A stretch of DNA of 13,958 nucleotides from the NCBI GenBank assembly GCA_030652345.1, contig JAUSAU010000087.1:1-13958 (forward strand). Direction: 5' to 3'. How positions within the stretch are numbered: position 1 is the stretch's first letter; each line of letters starts with the position of its first letter. The notes beneath the pieces were generated by a model, which saw nothing but the letters and a program-made list of their open reading frames with translations, ran no database searches and was not told the origin of the DNA. This document shows positions 6,121 to 13,958 of this stretch, piece by piece. Origin of the DNA: Coriobacteriia bacterium. GTDB taxonomy: Bacteria; Actinomycetota; Coriobacteriia; Anaerosomatales; PALSA-660. The position numbers and the translations under genes were made by a program.

Positions 6121-7370
6121 TCCCGGATCTGCCCGCTCCCCATCGCCATGAACTTCGTCGACGTGAGCGCGGTGAGGCCCATGGGCCCCCGCGCGTGAAG
6201 CTTCTGCGTGGAGATGCCGATCTCGGCGCCGAGGCCGAACTCCCCGCCGTCGGTGAAGCGCGTCGACGCGTTGACGTAGACGGCGGCTGCATCGATCTCG
6301 TTGAGGAACCGCTTCGCGGCGTTGTAGTCCTCGGTCACGATCGCCTCGGAATGCGTCGTGCCGTAGGTGTTGATGTGAGTGATCGCCTCATCGAGACCGG
6401 AGACGATCTTGCACGAGATCTTCTTGTCGAGGAACTCCATGCCCCAGTCCTCTTCGGTGGCGGCACGGATGCGCGTCACCGCACCGAGCGAGCGCGTCGG
6501 CTCGTCGGCGGCGATCTCGACGCCCTCCTGCTCGAGCGCCTTGAGGATCGGCGGGAGGATGCACTCGTAGACCTCTTCGTCCACCAGCAGCGACTCTGCG
6601 GAGTTGCAGACGCCGGGGCGGCTCACCTTCGCGTTGACGACGATGCGCTTCGCCATCTCGGGATCGGCCGACGAGTGGATGTAGATGTGACAGTTGCCGA
6701 CGCCCGTCTCGATGACCGGCACCTTCGAGTTCTCGACGACCGACTTGATGAGGCCGGCGCCGCCGCGCGGGATGAGCACGTCGATGAGGCCATGCAGCGT
6801 CATCAGCTCGTCGGCGGCCTCGCGCTCGGTCGTCTCGATGATCTGGATCGAGTCGGCGGGCAGACCGGCGCCGGTCGCGGCATTGGCCAGGACCCGCGCC
6901 AGCGCGACACACGACTCGATCGCCATCGAGCCGCCGCGCAGGAGCACCGCGTTGCCGGTCTTGATGCACAGAGCGGCGGCATCCGCGGTCACGTTCGGGC
7001 GGGCCTCATAGATCATCGCGACCACGCCAAGCGGGACGCGGACCTGCTGGAGCCAGATGCCGTTGGCCATACGGAAGCCGGAGACGACCTCCCCGATGGG
7101 GTCGGGCAGCAGGGCCAGGGACTTCACGGCCTCCGAGATCGCCTTGAGCCGGGCGGGATCCAGTTCGAGACGATCGAGCAGCGCCTCCGCGGTGTTGTTC
7201 GCCTTGGCGGCCTTCATGTCGCGCCAGTTCGCCGCGAGGATCTCATCCTGCTTCGCCATGATCGCGTGCGACATGGCGAGCAGGGCGCGGTTGCGCTGCT
7301 GCGTGGAGGTCGCGGCCAGCGCACGGGACGCGGCACGAGCTGCTACGGCCATATCCTTGACATGCGACAT
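6117..7370 (-). CDS. proA: Gamma-glutamyl phosphate reductase
   Basis: ProA reduces gamma-glutamyl phosphate with NADPH to glutamate-5-semialdehyde, the second step of proline synthesis from glutamate. The protein has 417 residues, the same length as well-known ProA enzymes. Visible motifs are VPLGVVAMIYEARPNVTADA (112-131, cofactor domain), LIPRGGAGLI (199-208), ETGVGNCHIY and the catalytic Cys255 in SRPGVCNSAES; the C-terminus has FGLGAEIGISTQKLHARGPM. The open frame continues far upstream into proB territory, but GAGGGG at 7380-7385 lies 9 bases before the ATG at 7370, and the sequence from there looks like a normal ProA N-terminus. A second ATG at 7379 abuts that GAGGGG. There are 61 bases between proB and proA. 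Confidence 0.97.
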   Translation of the reverse strand: MSHVKDMAVAARAASRALAATSTQQRNRALLAMSHAIMAKQDEILAANWRDMKAAKANNTAEALLDRLELDPARLKAISEAVKSLALLPDPIGEVVSGFRMANGIWLQQVRVPLGVVAMIYEARPNVTADAAALCIKTGNAVLLRGGSMAIESCVALARVLANAATGAGLPADSIQIIETTEREAADELMTLHGLIDVLIPRGGAGLIKSVVENSKVPVIETGVGNCHIYIHSSADPEMAKRIVVNAKVSRPGVCNSAESLLVDEEVYECILPPILKALEQEGVEIAADEPTRSLGAVTRIRAATEEDWGMEFLDKKISCKIVSGLDEAITHINTYGTTHSEAIVTEDYNAAKRFLNEIDAAAVYVNASTRFTDGGEFGLGAEIGISTQKLHARGPMGLTALTSTKFMAMGSGQIRE

Positions 7371-7431
7371 CGTGAGCATCCCCTCGTACCCACCGGCCGG
7401 GCTCATCGCGACCCCGGCCGGCTTGGCTTGC

Positions 7432-8538
7432 CTACAGTATGACGAGGCGGTCCCGGTGGACGACCTCTTTGCCGGCGAGTTCGGGCGCTTGCAGTGCGAT
7501 CTCGGGTGACTTCCGTCCCATGACCCTCGCCAGGTCGTTCGAAGAGATGTCAGCCAGGCCCCGCGCGACCTGCCTGCCCGACTCGTCGACCACCTCGATC
7601 GGGTCCCCTGTGAGGAACACCCCATCGACGCGGACGACGCCCGCCGGAAGCAGGCTCTTGCCGCGCAAGCATAGCGCGTCACGCGCGCCACCGTCCACGA
7701 CGACGGTGCCCTTCGGATGGCGGGCGAAGGCGATCCAGAGCTTGCGCGCCTCGACCTCGCCCTCCCCGCCCGCGAAGTACGTCCCGACCGGCTCTCCCTT
7801 GAACGCGTCGATGAGGACGTCGGGGCGGTGCCCGTCGCAGACGACCATCGGGATCCCGGCTTTCATCAGGATCCGCGCGGCGTCGAGTTTGGTCACCATG
7901 CCGCCGGTCCCGACCGAACTGCCGGACCCGCCCGCGGCTGCCACGAGCTCATCCGTCACCTCGTCCACATGCGCGAGCAACGCCGCGTCGCCGGACTCCG
8001 CCGGGTTCGCGTCGTAGAGGCCCTCGATGTCGGTGAGCAGGACCACGAGGTCCGCGTGAACCATCACGCCGACCAGCGCGGCGAGCGTGTCGTTGTCGCC
8101 GAACCGGATCTCGTCGACCGCCGTGGTGTCGTTCTCGTTGACGACCGGCACCACGTCCATCTCGAGCAGCCGTTCGAGCGTCTGGCATGCGTAGAGGTAC
8201 GCCTGGCGGTGACCGGTGTCGTGTCGCGTGAGCAGGATCTGCGCGACAGGGATGCCGGCGGCGCCCATGATCTGGGCGTACGTGCCGATGAGGTGGACCT
8301 GGCCGATCGCCGCGGTCGCCTGCAACCCGGTGAGCTCGTCGGGGCGCTCGGTCAGCCCCATGGTCTCCATCCCGGCGGAGATGGCGCCCGATGAGACGAC
8401 GACCACATGGGTGCCCAGCGCGCGCAACGCGGCGCACTGGCGCGCGAGGTCGGCGATCCAGGCGCGGTCGATGCGCCCGTCCTCACCGGTGAGCGTCGAG
8501 GTGCCGACCTTGATGACGACTCGCTTGCCGCGTGCCAT
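7432..8538 (-). CDS. proB: Glutamate 5-kinase with PUA domain
   Basis: ProB phosphorylates glutamate to gamma-glutamyl phosphate, the first and normally proline-inhibited step of proline synthesis. The protein has 368 residues. The amino-acid-kinase domain shows KVGTSTLT (10-17), SSGAISAG (49-56), VNENDTTAVDEIRFGDND (133-150), TDIEGLYDANP (169-179) and GTGGMVTKLDAA (210-221). A PUA domain follows (about 277-350), with VDGGARDALCLRGKSLLP and ARGLADISSNDLARVMG. I chose the ATG at 8538 because GGAG precedes it by 5 bases and the frame upstream is not conserved-looking; an upstream in-frame start at 8571 would add 11 residues. The 59-base gap to obgE and the common orientation suggest the same transcript. 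Confidence 0.97.
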   Translation of the reverse strand: MARGKRVVIKVGTSTLTGEDGRIDRAWIADLARQCAALRALGTHVVVVSSGAISAGMETMGLTERPDELTGLQATAAIGQVHLIGTYAQIMGAAGIPVAQILLTRHDTGHRQAYLYACQTLERLLEMDVVPVVNENDTTAVDEIRFGDNDTLAALVGVMVHADLVVLLTDIEGLYDANPAESGDAALLAHVDEVTDELVAAAGGSGSSVGTGGMVTKLDAARILMKAGIPMVVCDGHRPDVLIDAFKGEPVGTYFAGGEGEVEARKLWIAFARHPKGTVVVDGGARDALCLRGKSLLPAGVVRVDGVFLTGDPIEVVDESGRQVARGLADISSNDLARVMGRKSPEIALQAPELAGKEVVHRDRLVIL

Positions 8539-8597
8539 GGACGCTCCGCAGATGCCGGGGGCTGACTGCACACATGATAGAGGACGCGCGGGAAGCG

Positions 8598-9948
<1,351 letters not shown>

Positions 9949-9970
9949 CTTCGAGGCGAGAAACGAGCGA

Positions 9971-10008
9971 CGAGCCCCCCGCCCCAAGTCAGCTGGGCGG
10001 GGGGCTCG
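9971..10008 (-). terminator. Strong hairpin after rpmA
   Basis: A perfect 14-bp stem of mostly G and C around a 10-base loop starts 24 bases after the rpmA stop. Flanking GACGAGCC and GGCTCGTC can form an alternative 8-bp pairing. The minus-strand tail includes CGTTTCTC, only a weak T-stretch. Its position between the rplU-rpmA pair and obgE suggests a terminator or attenuator that makes ribosomal protein expression independent of the downstream operon. Confidence 0.7.
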
Positions 10009-10032
10009 GCTCGTCAGTCTTAGTGGATCCGG

Positions 10033-10290
10033 TTACTCAGCCGCCAGAAGGCGGATGTGCACCTTGCGGACCTTGCCGCGGGTGAACTCGACGACGCCGT
10101 GCGCCTTGGCGAACAGCGTGTCGTCGCTGCCGCGTCCGACGTTGTCACCGGGGCGGATCGCGGTGCCGCGCTGGCGGACCAGGATCGAACCGGCGGTCAC
10201 GACCTGACCGGAGAACCGCTTGACGCCGAGCCGCTGAGAGTTGGAGTCACGACCGTTGCGGGTCGACCCCATACCTTTCTTGTGGGCCAT
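10033..10290 (-). CDS. rpmA: 50S ribosomal protein L27
   Basis: L27 (bL27) sits near the peptidyl transferase centre of the 50S subunit, its N-terminal tail reaching toward the tRNA ends. The 85 residues start [20 protein letters not shown] and contain [20 protein letters not shown] and [16 protein letters not shown], all family signatures. The N-terminus begins directly at the mature sequence, without the short cleavable extension that Firmicutes L27 carries. Consistently, there is no prp (ysxB) protease gene between rplU and rpmA; the gap is only 23 bases. Upstream purines (AGGTG, GAGCGAG) give a modest ribosome binding site. It is co-transcribed with rplU. Confidence 0.98.
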   Translation of the reverse strand: MAHKKGMGSTRNGRDSNSQRLGVKRFSGQVVTAGSILVRQRGTAIRPGDNVGRGSDDTLFAKAHGVVEFTRGKVRKVHIRLLAAE

Positions 10291-10313
10291 CTCGCTCTAC
10301 ACCTGCCCTTTGT

Positions 10314-10955
10314 CTACTCGGCCGGCTCGGCCGGCTTGGTGGTCTTCTTCACTGCCGGCTTCTTGGCGGCCGGCTTCTTGGCGGCCGTCTCGCCGTCGGT
10401 CTTCTTCGCAGCCGGCTTCTTGGCCGCAGGCTTCTTCTCGGCGACCGCAGCGTCGGCCTTCTTGGCCGGAGCCTTCTTGGCGGCCGGCTTCTCGGCTGCA
10501 GCGTCGGCCTTCTTGGCCGGAGCCTTCTTGGCGGCCGGCTTCTCGGCGACGGCAGCCTCAGCCTTCTTGGCTACCGGCTTCTTGGCCGGCTTCTCCTCGA
10601 CGACGACGGCCACGGGGGCCTCCGCCTTCTTGGCAGCCTTCTTGGCACCCACGAGCGCGATGTCGGTCACCTTGATCAGCGTGAGACCCTGGCGATGACC
10701 CTTGAGCTTCTTGGAGCCCTTGCGCTTGCGGAACTTGAACACGAGGACCTTGTCGGCCTTGCCATGACCGAGGACCTCGGCCGTGACGGTCGCGTTCGCA
10801 GCGTCGGCGCCGGTGAGGACCTTATCACCGTCGGCGACGAGGAGTGCGGGGAGGGTGACGACAGCGCCAGCCTCGGCATCGAGCAGCTCGACGGAGACCG
10901 TCTCGCCCACCTCGACCTTGTGCTGCTTGCCGCCGCTCTTGACCACAGCGTACAT
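10314..10955 (-). CDS. rplU: 50S ribosomal protein L21 with a long Lys/Ala-rich C-terminal tail
   Basis: L21 (bL21) binds 23S rRNA in the large subunit. Residues 1-103 are a complete L21: [18 protein letters not shown], then [20 protein letters not shown] and [10 protein letters not shown]. The family usually ends there, at about 100-105 residues. Here a further 110 residues follow without interruption, built from Lys, Ala, Pro and some Glu ([24 protein letters not shown]), much like the tails of histone H1-like and HU-like proteins. Two 17-residue copies are an exact tandem duplication. The tail is strongly basic and predicted disordered. ATG at 10955 is preceded by AGGTGA with 7 bases between. 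A candidate promoter lies upstream. The tail could help bind rRNA or nucleic acid; its role is unknown. Confidence 0.95.
   Translation of the reverse strand: MYAVVKSGGKQHKVEVGETVSVELLDAEAGAVVTLPALLVADGDKVLTGADAANATVTAEVLGHGKADKVLVFKFRKRKGSKKLKGHRQGLTLIKVTDIALVGAKKAAKKAEAPVAVVVEEKPAKKPVAKKAEAAVAEKPAAKKAPAKKADAAAEKPAAKKAPAKKADAAVAEKKPAAKKPAAKKTDGETAAKKPAAKKPAVKKTTKPAEPAE
10447..10548 (-). repeat. 51-bp tandem duplication in the rplU tail
   Basis: Two head-to-tail 51-base units (10447-10497 and 10498-10548) are identical at 50 of 51 positions. Each encodes 17 residues of the form [15 protein letters not shown] plus flanks. Identity at synonymous positions as well as in the protein indicates a recent duplication by slippage or unequal recombination. 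Looser copies of the same Lys/Ala/Pro motif continue on both sides (about 10320-10640). Confidence 0.9.
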
Positions 10956-10996
10956 ATCGATGTCACCTAACTGCTCGGTTTATTGCGCGAGGAGGT

Positions 10997-11025
10997 ATGT
11001 TAGCACACGCGTTCCCCTGCGCAAA
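10997..11025 (-). promoter_or_regulatory. Candidate promoter for rplU-rpmA
   Basis: TAACAT (10997-11002; 4 of 6 consensus matches) and TTTGCG (11020-11025; 3 of 6) are 17 bases apart in the 123-base gap between rng and rplU. Transcription would start near 10990, about 35 bases before the rplU ATG. The boxes are weak, so the call rests mostly on position. Confidence 0.35.
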
Positions 11026-11026
11026 C

Positions 11027-11046
11027 CCCGACGCTACGGCGCCGGG
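11027..11046 (-). terminator. Possible weak terminator after rng
   Basis: On the minus strand CCCGGCGC and GCGTCGGG form an 8-bp stem (one G-U pair) with a CGTA loop, 32 bases after the rng stop, followed by GGTTTGCG. The wobble pair is a mismatch on the other strand, so the structure favours minus-strand RNA. The short T-stretch makes it a weak candidate. Confidence 0.35.
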
Positions 11047-11078
11047 AGTGTCCACGGACGGGCGGTACGGTCAGACGT

Positions 11079-12572
11079 TCACCGCATCGCCTTCTCGATC
11101 GATCCCGCCTTGCCTTCGATGAGCGTCCGCACCTCGGCCGCCCCGCAATCCGGGTCGGCGACGATGGCGACCTGCCTCCGCGTCTCGGCTCGGAGCGACG
11201 CCACCACGTTGCGGCCCGGCTGGTTCACGATCGCGTACGTCTCGGGATTGATCCCGAACAGGTACGCGGCGCTCTTGCCGGCGAGCAGTATCTCACGCAT
11301 GCGCCGCTCGACCATGATCCGGCGCGTCGCCTCGGACAGAACCCTTCCCTGGCCTTTGCAGGTCGGACAGGGGTCGGTGAGCACGTTGTAGAGGCCGTCG
11401 GTGACGTTCTTGCGCGTCATCTCCACGAGGCCCAGGCGGGAGATCTCCATCACTCGGGTCTTGGTCCGGTCACGTTCGAGCGCCTCGTTCAGGCGCCGGA
11501 AGAGCTCGGCACGGTGGAACGCATCCTCCATGTCGATGAAGTCGATGACGATGATCCCGCCGATGTCGCGAAGACGCAGCTGCCGCACGACCTCATCCGC
11601 GGCCTCGAGGTTCGTGCGCAGGATCGTGTCCTCGAGATTCTTGCGACCGGTGAAGCTGCCCGTGTTCACGTCCACCGCGGTCAGCGCCTCGGTCTGGTCG
11701 ATGGCGATGTAGCCGCCGGACGGCAGGCGCACCGCTCGCTCGAGCACGGCGTCGATCTGCTCGTTGATGCCGAAGTAGTCGAACAGCGTGACGCGCTCGC
11801 GGTAGAGCTGGACCCGTCGCACGAGGTTGGGCGAGGTCTTCTTCAGGAACGAGACGACCTTGTCGAACGTGACCTTGTCATCGATGAGCAGGCGCCGGTA
11901 GTCCTCCGAGAAGACGTCGCGCACGAAGCGCAGGGCGAGGTCCATCTCGGTGTAGATGACCTCCGGCGGCAACGCCTCGGTCGCTTGATGCTGGACGCGC
12001 TTCCACAGTCGCGAGAGGAACTCGAGATCGGAGAGCAGGTCCTTCTCGCTCGCCCCGGCGGCGGCGGTCCGCACGATGAGCCCGGTGCCCTTCTGGGCGT
12101 TCGCCTCGATGACCCCGTGCAGGCGCTCGCGTTCGTCGTCGGGCAGCTTGCGCGAGATCCCAATGAACTCGGAGAACGGCATGAGCACGAGGAAGCGACC
12201 CGGCAGCGTCACGTCGGTGGTGACACGGGCGCCCTTGGTCCCCATGGGGTCCTTGAGTACCTGCACCATGACCTGCTGGCCCGGCTTGAGCAGCGCCTGG
12301 ATGTCACGGCGCGGCACGCCCTCGACGCCGTCGATGGTCTCGGAGACCACCTCGTCGACGTAGAGGAACGCGTTCTTCTCGAGCCCGATGTCGACGAAGG
12401 CCGCCTGCATGCCCGGCAGCACGTCACGGACGCGCGCGAGGTAGACGTTGCCCACCACCGAGCGCTTCGCGCGTTCGATATAGAACTCTGAGAGCTTGCC
12501 GTCCTCGAGCACGCCGACACGCGTCTCGGAACTGTCGTGGGAGATCAGCATCTCCCGGACGATCTCGGCCAC
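11079..12572 (-). CDS. rng: Ribonuclease E/G family endoribonuclease
   Basis: RNase E/G enzymes cut single-stranded AU-rich RNA, mature rRNA and start mRNA decay. The 497 residues match RNase G in length and lack the long disordered arms of RNase E or of streptomycete homologues. An S1 domain is at about 36-120 (VVGNVYLARVRDVLPGMQAA, FVDIG). The catalytic aspartates are visible as Asp301 in AVDVNTGSFTG and Asp344 in IDFIDM. The zinc-link cysteines that join subunits are Cys402 and Cys405 in CPTCKGQG. The sensor-type sequence GIGNxxG is not obvious. The GTG start at 12572 has AAGGAG 10 bases upstream. It lies 33 bases after the DUF2344 gene and is followed by rplU-rpmA, a conserved order in actinobacteria and clostridia. 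I use the symbol rng because of size; rne is also used for such genes. Confidence 0.95.
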   Translation of the reverse strand: MAEIVREMLISHDSSETRVGVLEDGKLSEFYIERAKRSVVGNVYLARVRDVLPGMQAAFVDIGLEKNAFLYVDEVVSETIDGVEGVPRRDIQALLKPGQQVMVQVLKDPMGTKGARVTTDVTLPGRFLVLMPFSEFIGISRKLPDDERERLHGVIEANAQKGTGLIVRTAAAGASEKDLLSDLEFLSRLWKRVQHQATEALPPEVIYTEMDLALRFVRDVFSEDYRRLLIDDKVTFDKVVSFLKKTSPNLVRRVQLYRERVTLFDYFGINEQIDAVLERAVRLPSGGYIAIDQTEALTAVDVNTGSFTGRKNLEDTILRTNLEAADEVVRQLRLRDIGGIIVIDFIDMEDAFHRAELFRRLNEALERDRTKTRVMEISRLGLVEMTRKNVTDGLYNVLTDPCPTCKGQGRVLSEATRRIMVERRMREILLAGKSAAYLFGINPETYAIVNQPGRNVVASLRAETRRQVAIVADPDCGAAEVRTLIEGKAGSIEKAMR

Positions 12573-12605
12573 CCTACTCGCACTCCTTCGAGCCGGTACG
12601 CCGCA

Positions 12606-13280
12606 CTAGGCGTCCTGCTCTTCCACGCGGAGCCCGGTGCGCGTCACGTACGTGACGGCACCGTCGAGGCGGGCCGATCGCAGTGCCTCTGTGACAAGGG
12701 CCTCGGGCCGCAGCGACCCCCACGGACCCATACGGACCGTGAACGTGGCGACGGACCGACCGTCGTCCCCGGTGACCCGTGTCCCTTCAGGGAGACAGAC
12801 CTCCAGGTCATAAACCTTGTGCTTGCCCTTGTGCACCAACTCGAGGCTCCCCGACGCGACCACGTCTTGAAGCGCCTCCGCAAACCGGTCCGGACCCATG
12901 TCCGGGCCTTCCAGCACGACCTCGTACTCGGCCAGCGTCATCGCCGCCGCGAGGGAGGGCTCGCGCTCCGGTACGTACGACACCCCCGTGGGTGTCAGAC
13001 CATCGGGCGAGGCCCCGCGCAGTATCTCGAGCGCCTCGGCGGGGGGCACGAAGCGGGCGAGCCACAGGTCGTAGGATTCGGCACGGCCCTCGGTCCCTAC
13101 CGGTAGTGCCGGGCCGAACGCGACCTTCATGCGCGGGGAGAACCCCTGCGTCACAGCATACTCCAGCCCGGCTCGCCGGACAGTCCGCTCGCAGGAGTGG
13201 ATCACTTCGAGGTGGCTCAGGAAGCGCAGGCGGCCGATCTTGCCGTACGTGACGCGCATACGGAAGGTGGTGTCAGCCAC
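12606..13280 (-). CDS. TIGR03936/DUF2344 radical SAM-linked protein
   Basis: A 224-residue protein of the DUF2344 family, whose molecular function is not established. Family motifs are clear at the N-terminus: RVTYGKIGRLRFLSHLEVIH, then RRAGLEYAVTQGFSPRMKVA and FGPALPVGTEGRAESYDLWL. The family is nearly always next to, or fused to, the radical SAM protein encoded just upstream, which fits here: the two genes overlap. The GTG at 13280 has GGGGGG about 8 bases upstream and gives an 8-base overlap; a GTG at 13289 would add three residues. Together with rng 33 bases downstream, the context suggests a role connected with RNA or ribosomes, but this is inference. Transcription probably continues into rng. 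Confidence 0.92.
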   Translation of the reverse strand: MADTTFRMRVTYGKIGRLRFLSHLEVIHSCERTVRRAGLEYAVTQGFSPRMKVAFGPALPVGTEGRAESYDLWLARFVPPAEALEILRGASPDGLTPTGVSYVPEREPSLAAAMTLAEYEVVLEGPDMGPDRFAEALQDVVASGSLELVHKGKHKVYDLEVCLPEGTRVTGDDGRSVATFTVRMGPWGSLRPEALVTEALRSARLDGAVTYVTRTGLRVEEQDA

Positions 13281-13958
13281 GGCTCGCACCCCCCAGCACG
13301 ATGTCGACGCCGAGGTCGGTGCAGACTCCGCAGGCGGTACATCCGGTAAACGAGCAGTCGGGCGTCACTTCGCCGGCCATGCCGCGCCGACGCTCCTCGA
13401 CCAGGTAGCGGCGCGAGATACCCGCGGAGATGTGGTCCCAGGGAAGCGCTGCCTCGGGGTCGCGAGGATGTGTCGCCAGCGCGACCGGATCGAGCCCTTC
13501 GGCCTCGAACGCGTCGAGCCAGCGACGGAGCGAGAACTCCTCGGTCCACGCGTCGAACGTGCCGCCGGTGCGCCACACGCGCTCGATGACGCGCGCCATC
13601 TCGCGCCCGCCGCGCGCGAGGCCGCCCTCGAGGAAGCTCACGTCGGCGTCGTGCCAGTGCAGGTCGCACCCCTTGCGCGGGATCACCTCGCGAAGCAGCG
13701 CCTGGCGCTCGCGCACCTCCTCGAGCGTCAACTGGCCGTCCCACTGGAACGGCGTGTGTGCCTTGGGAACGAAGGTCGAGACCGAGACGCCGACCTTCAC
13801 GGAGCTGCGCTGGTTGGGAGCGACCGAGTCGCGCGCCGCGGCGAGCACCTTGACGACGAGGTCGCCGATGCCGCGCACGTCGTCGAGCGTCTCGGTGGGA
13901 AGGCCGATAATGAAGTAGAGCTTGCTGCGGTGCCAGCCCTCGCCGACGGCGGCGCGGA
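13273..13958 (-). CDS. B12-binding-type radical SAM protein (TIGR03960), C-terminal part
   Basis: The 5' part of the gene lies outside the window, so neither the cobalamin-binding-like region nor the CxxxCxxC cluster motif can be seen. The visible 228 codons open with a frame reading KLYFIIGLPTET, which is the end of the radical SAM barrel, followed by NQRSSVKVGVSVSTFVPKAH and TPFQWDGQL, both typical of the TIGR03960 family. The C-terminus carries a cysteine-rich motif, DCSFTGCTACGVC (four cysteines), suitable for a second metal or Fe-S site. The gene overlaps the DUF2344 gene by 8 bases. The reaction catalysed is unknown. The reading frame continues upstream of the first internal ATG to the window edge without a stop, so this is a truncated view, not a broken gene. 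Confidence 0.9.
   Translation of the reverse strand, partial: RAAVGEGWHRSKLYFIIGLPTETLDDVRGIGDLVVKVLAAARDSVAPNQRSSVKVGVSVSTFVPKAHTPFQWDGQLTLEEVRERQALLREVIPRKGCDLHWHDADVSFLEGGLARGGREMARVIERVWRTGGTFDAWTEEFSLRRWLDAFEAEGLDPVALATHPRDPEAALPWDHISAGISRRYLVEERRRGMAGEVTPDCSFTGCTACGVCTDLGVDIVLGGASRG

Noticed and set aside
6195..7442. Plus-strand open frame of 415 codons
   Set aside because: Antisense to proA along nearly its whole length; no family motifs, Asp/Arg-rich shadow composition.
7371..7691. Upstream extension of the proA frame
   Set aside because: It overlaps the 3' part of proB, shows no ProA-like sequence, and a proper ribosome binding site marks the ATG at 7370.
10956..10996. Autoregulatory leader of rplU, including a CCTCCT that could mask the ribosome binding site
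   Set aside because: Only about five base pairs with AGGTG could form, and the likely transcription start near 10990 would remove most of the CCTCCT.
10990..10999. AGGAGGT followed by ATG on the plus strand, as for a small plus-strand gene
   Set aside because: There is no space between the Shine-Dalgarno match and the ATG, and the frame after it shows nothing recognisable.

Overview
This is a GC-rich stretch of bacterial chromosome (about two thirds G+C by eye) with every recognisable gene on the minus strand, so it reads from high to low coordinates. The gene order rng - rplU - rpmA - obgE - proB - proA - nadD - LCP/LytR_C protein - rsfS, with leuS further on, is the classic actinobacterial arrangement. 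Three features point to a deep-branching anaerobic actinobacterium of the Coriobacteriia type rather than Streptomyces or Mycobacterium: a separate yqeK gene, a short RNase G-sized RNase E/G protein, and the paired radical SAM and DUF2344 genes. That placement is inference from gene content; no rRNA is present to confirm it.

In transcription order: (1) the 3' part of a B12-binding-type radical SAM gene, overlapped by its usual partner, the DUF2344 'radical SAM-linked protein', then rng (12.57-11.08 kb); (2) rplU and rpmA (10.96-10.03 kb), preceded by a candidate promoter and closed by a strong GC hairpin; (3) a tightly packed run of obgE, proB, proA, nadD, yqeK, LCP-like, rsfS and an EamA-family transporter (9.90-2.26 kb), with several start/stop overlaps, very likely one operon; (4) tRNA-Ala(GGC) with its own near-consensus promoter and a GNRA-loop hairpin after it (2.2-2.0 kb); (5) a secreted coiled-coil protein with a lysozyme-like C-terminal domain; (6) the 5' third of leuS.

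Functionally the region joins ribosome production and control (L21, L27, the Obg GTPase, the RsfS silencing factor, RNase E/G, tRNA-Ala, LeuRS) to proline synthesis (ProB, ProA), NAD synthesis (NadD), Ap4A breakdown (YqeK) and the cell envelope (LCP-like protein, secreted hydrolase-like protein, transporter).

Most of the window is ordinary housekeeping DNA, and I see no mobile element, CRISPR array or defence island. The points worth a second look are an L21 ribosomal protein with a long histone-H1-like Lys/Ala/Pro tail that carries a 51-bp tandem duplication, an LCP-family protein that has lost the signature charged residues, a secreted protein joining a CwlO-like coiled coil to a lysozyme-like domain and possibly starting at ACG, and the uncharacterised radical SAM/DUF2344 pair beside RNase E/G. 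There is no gene-free stretch longer than about 140 bases.
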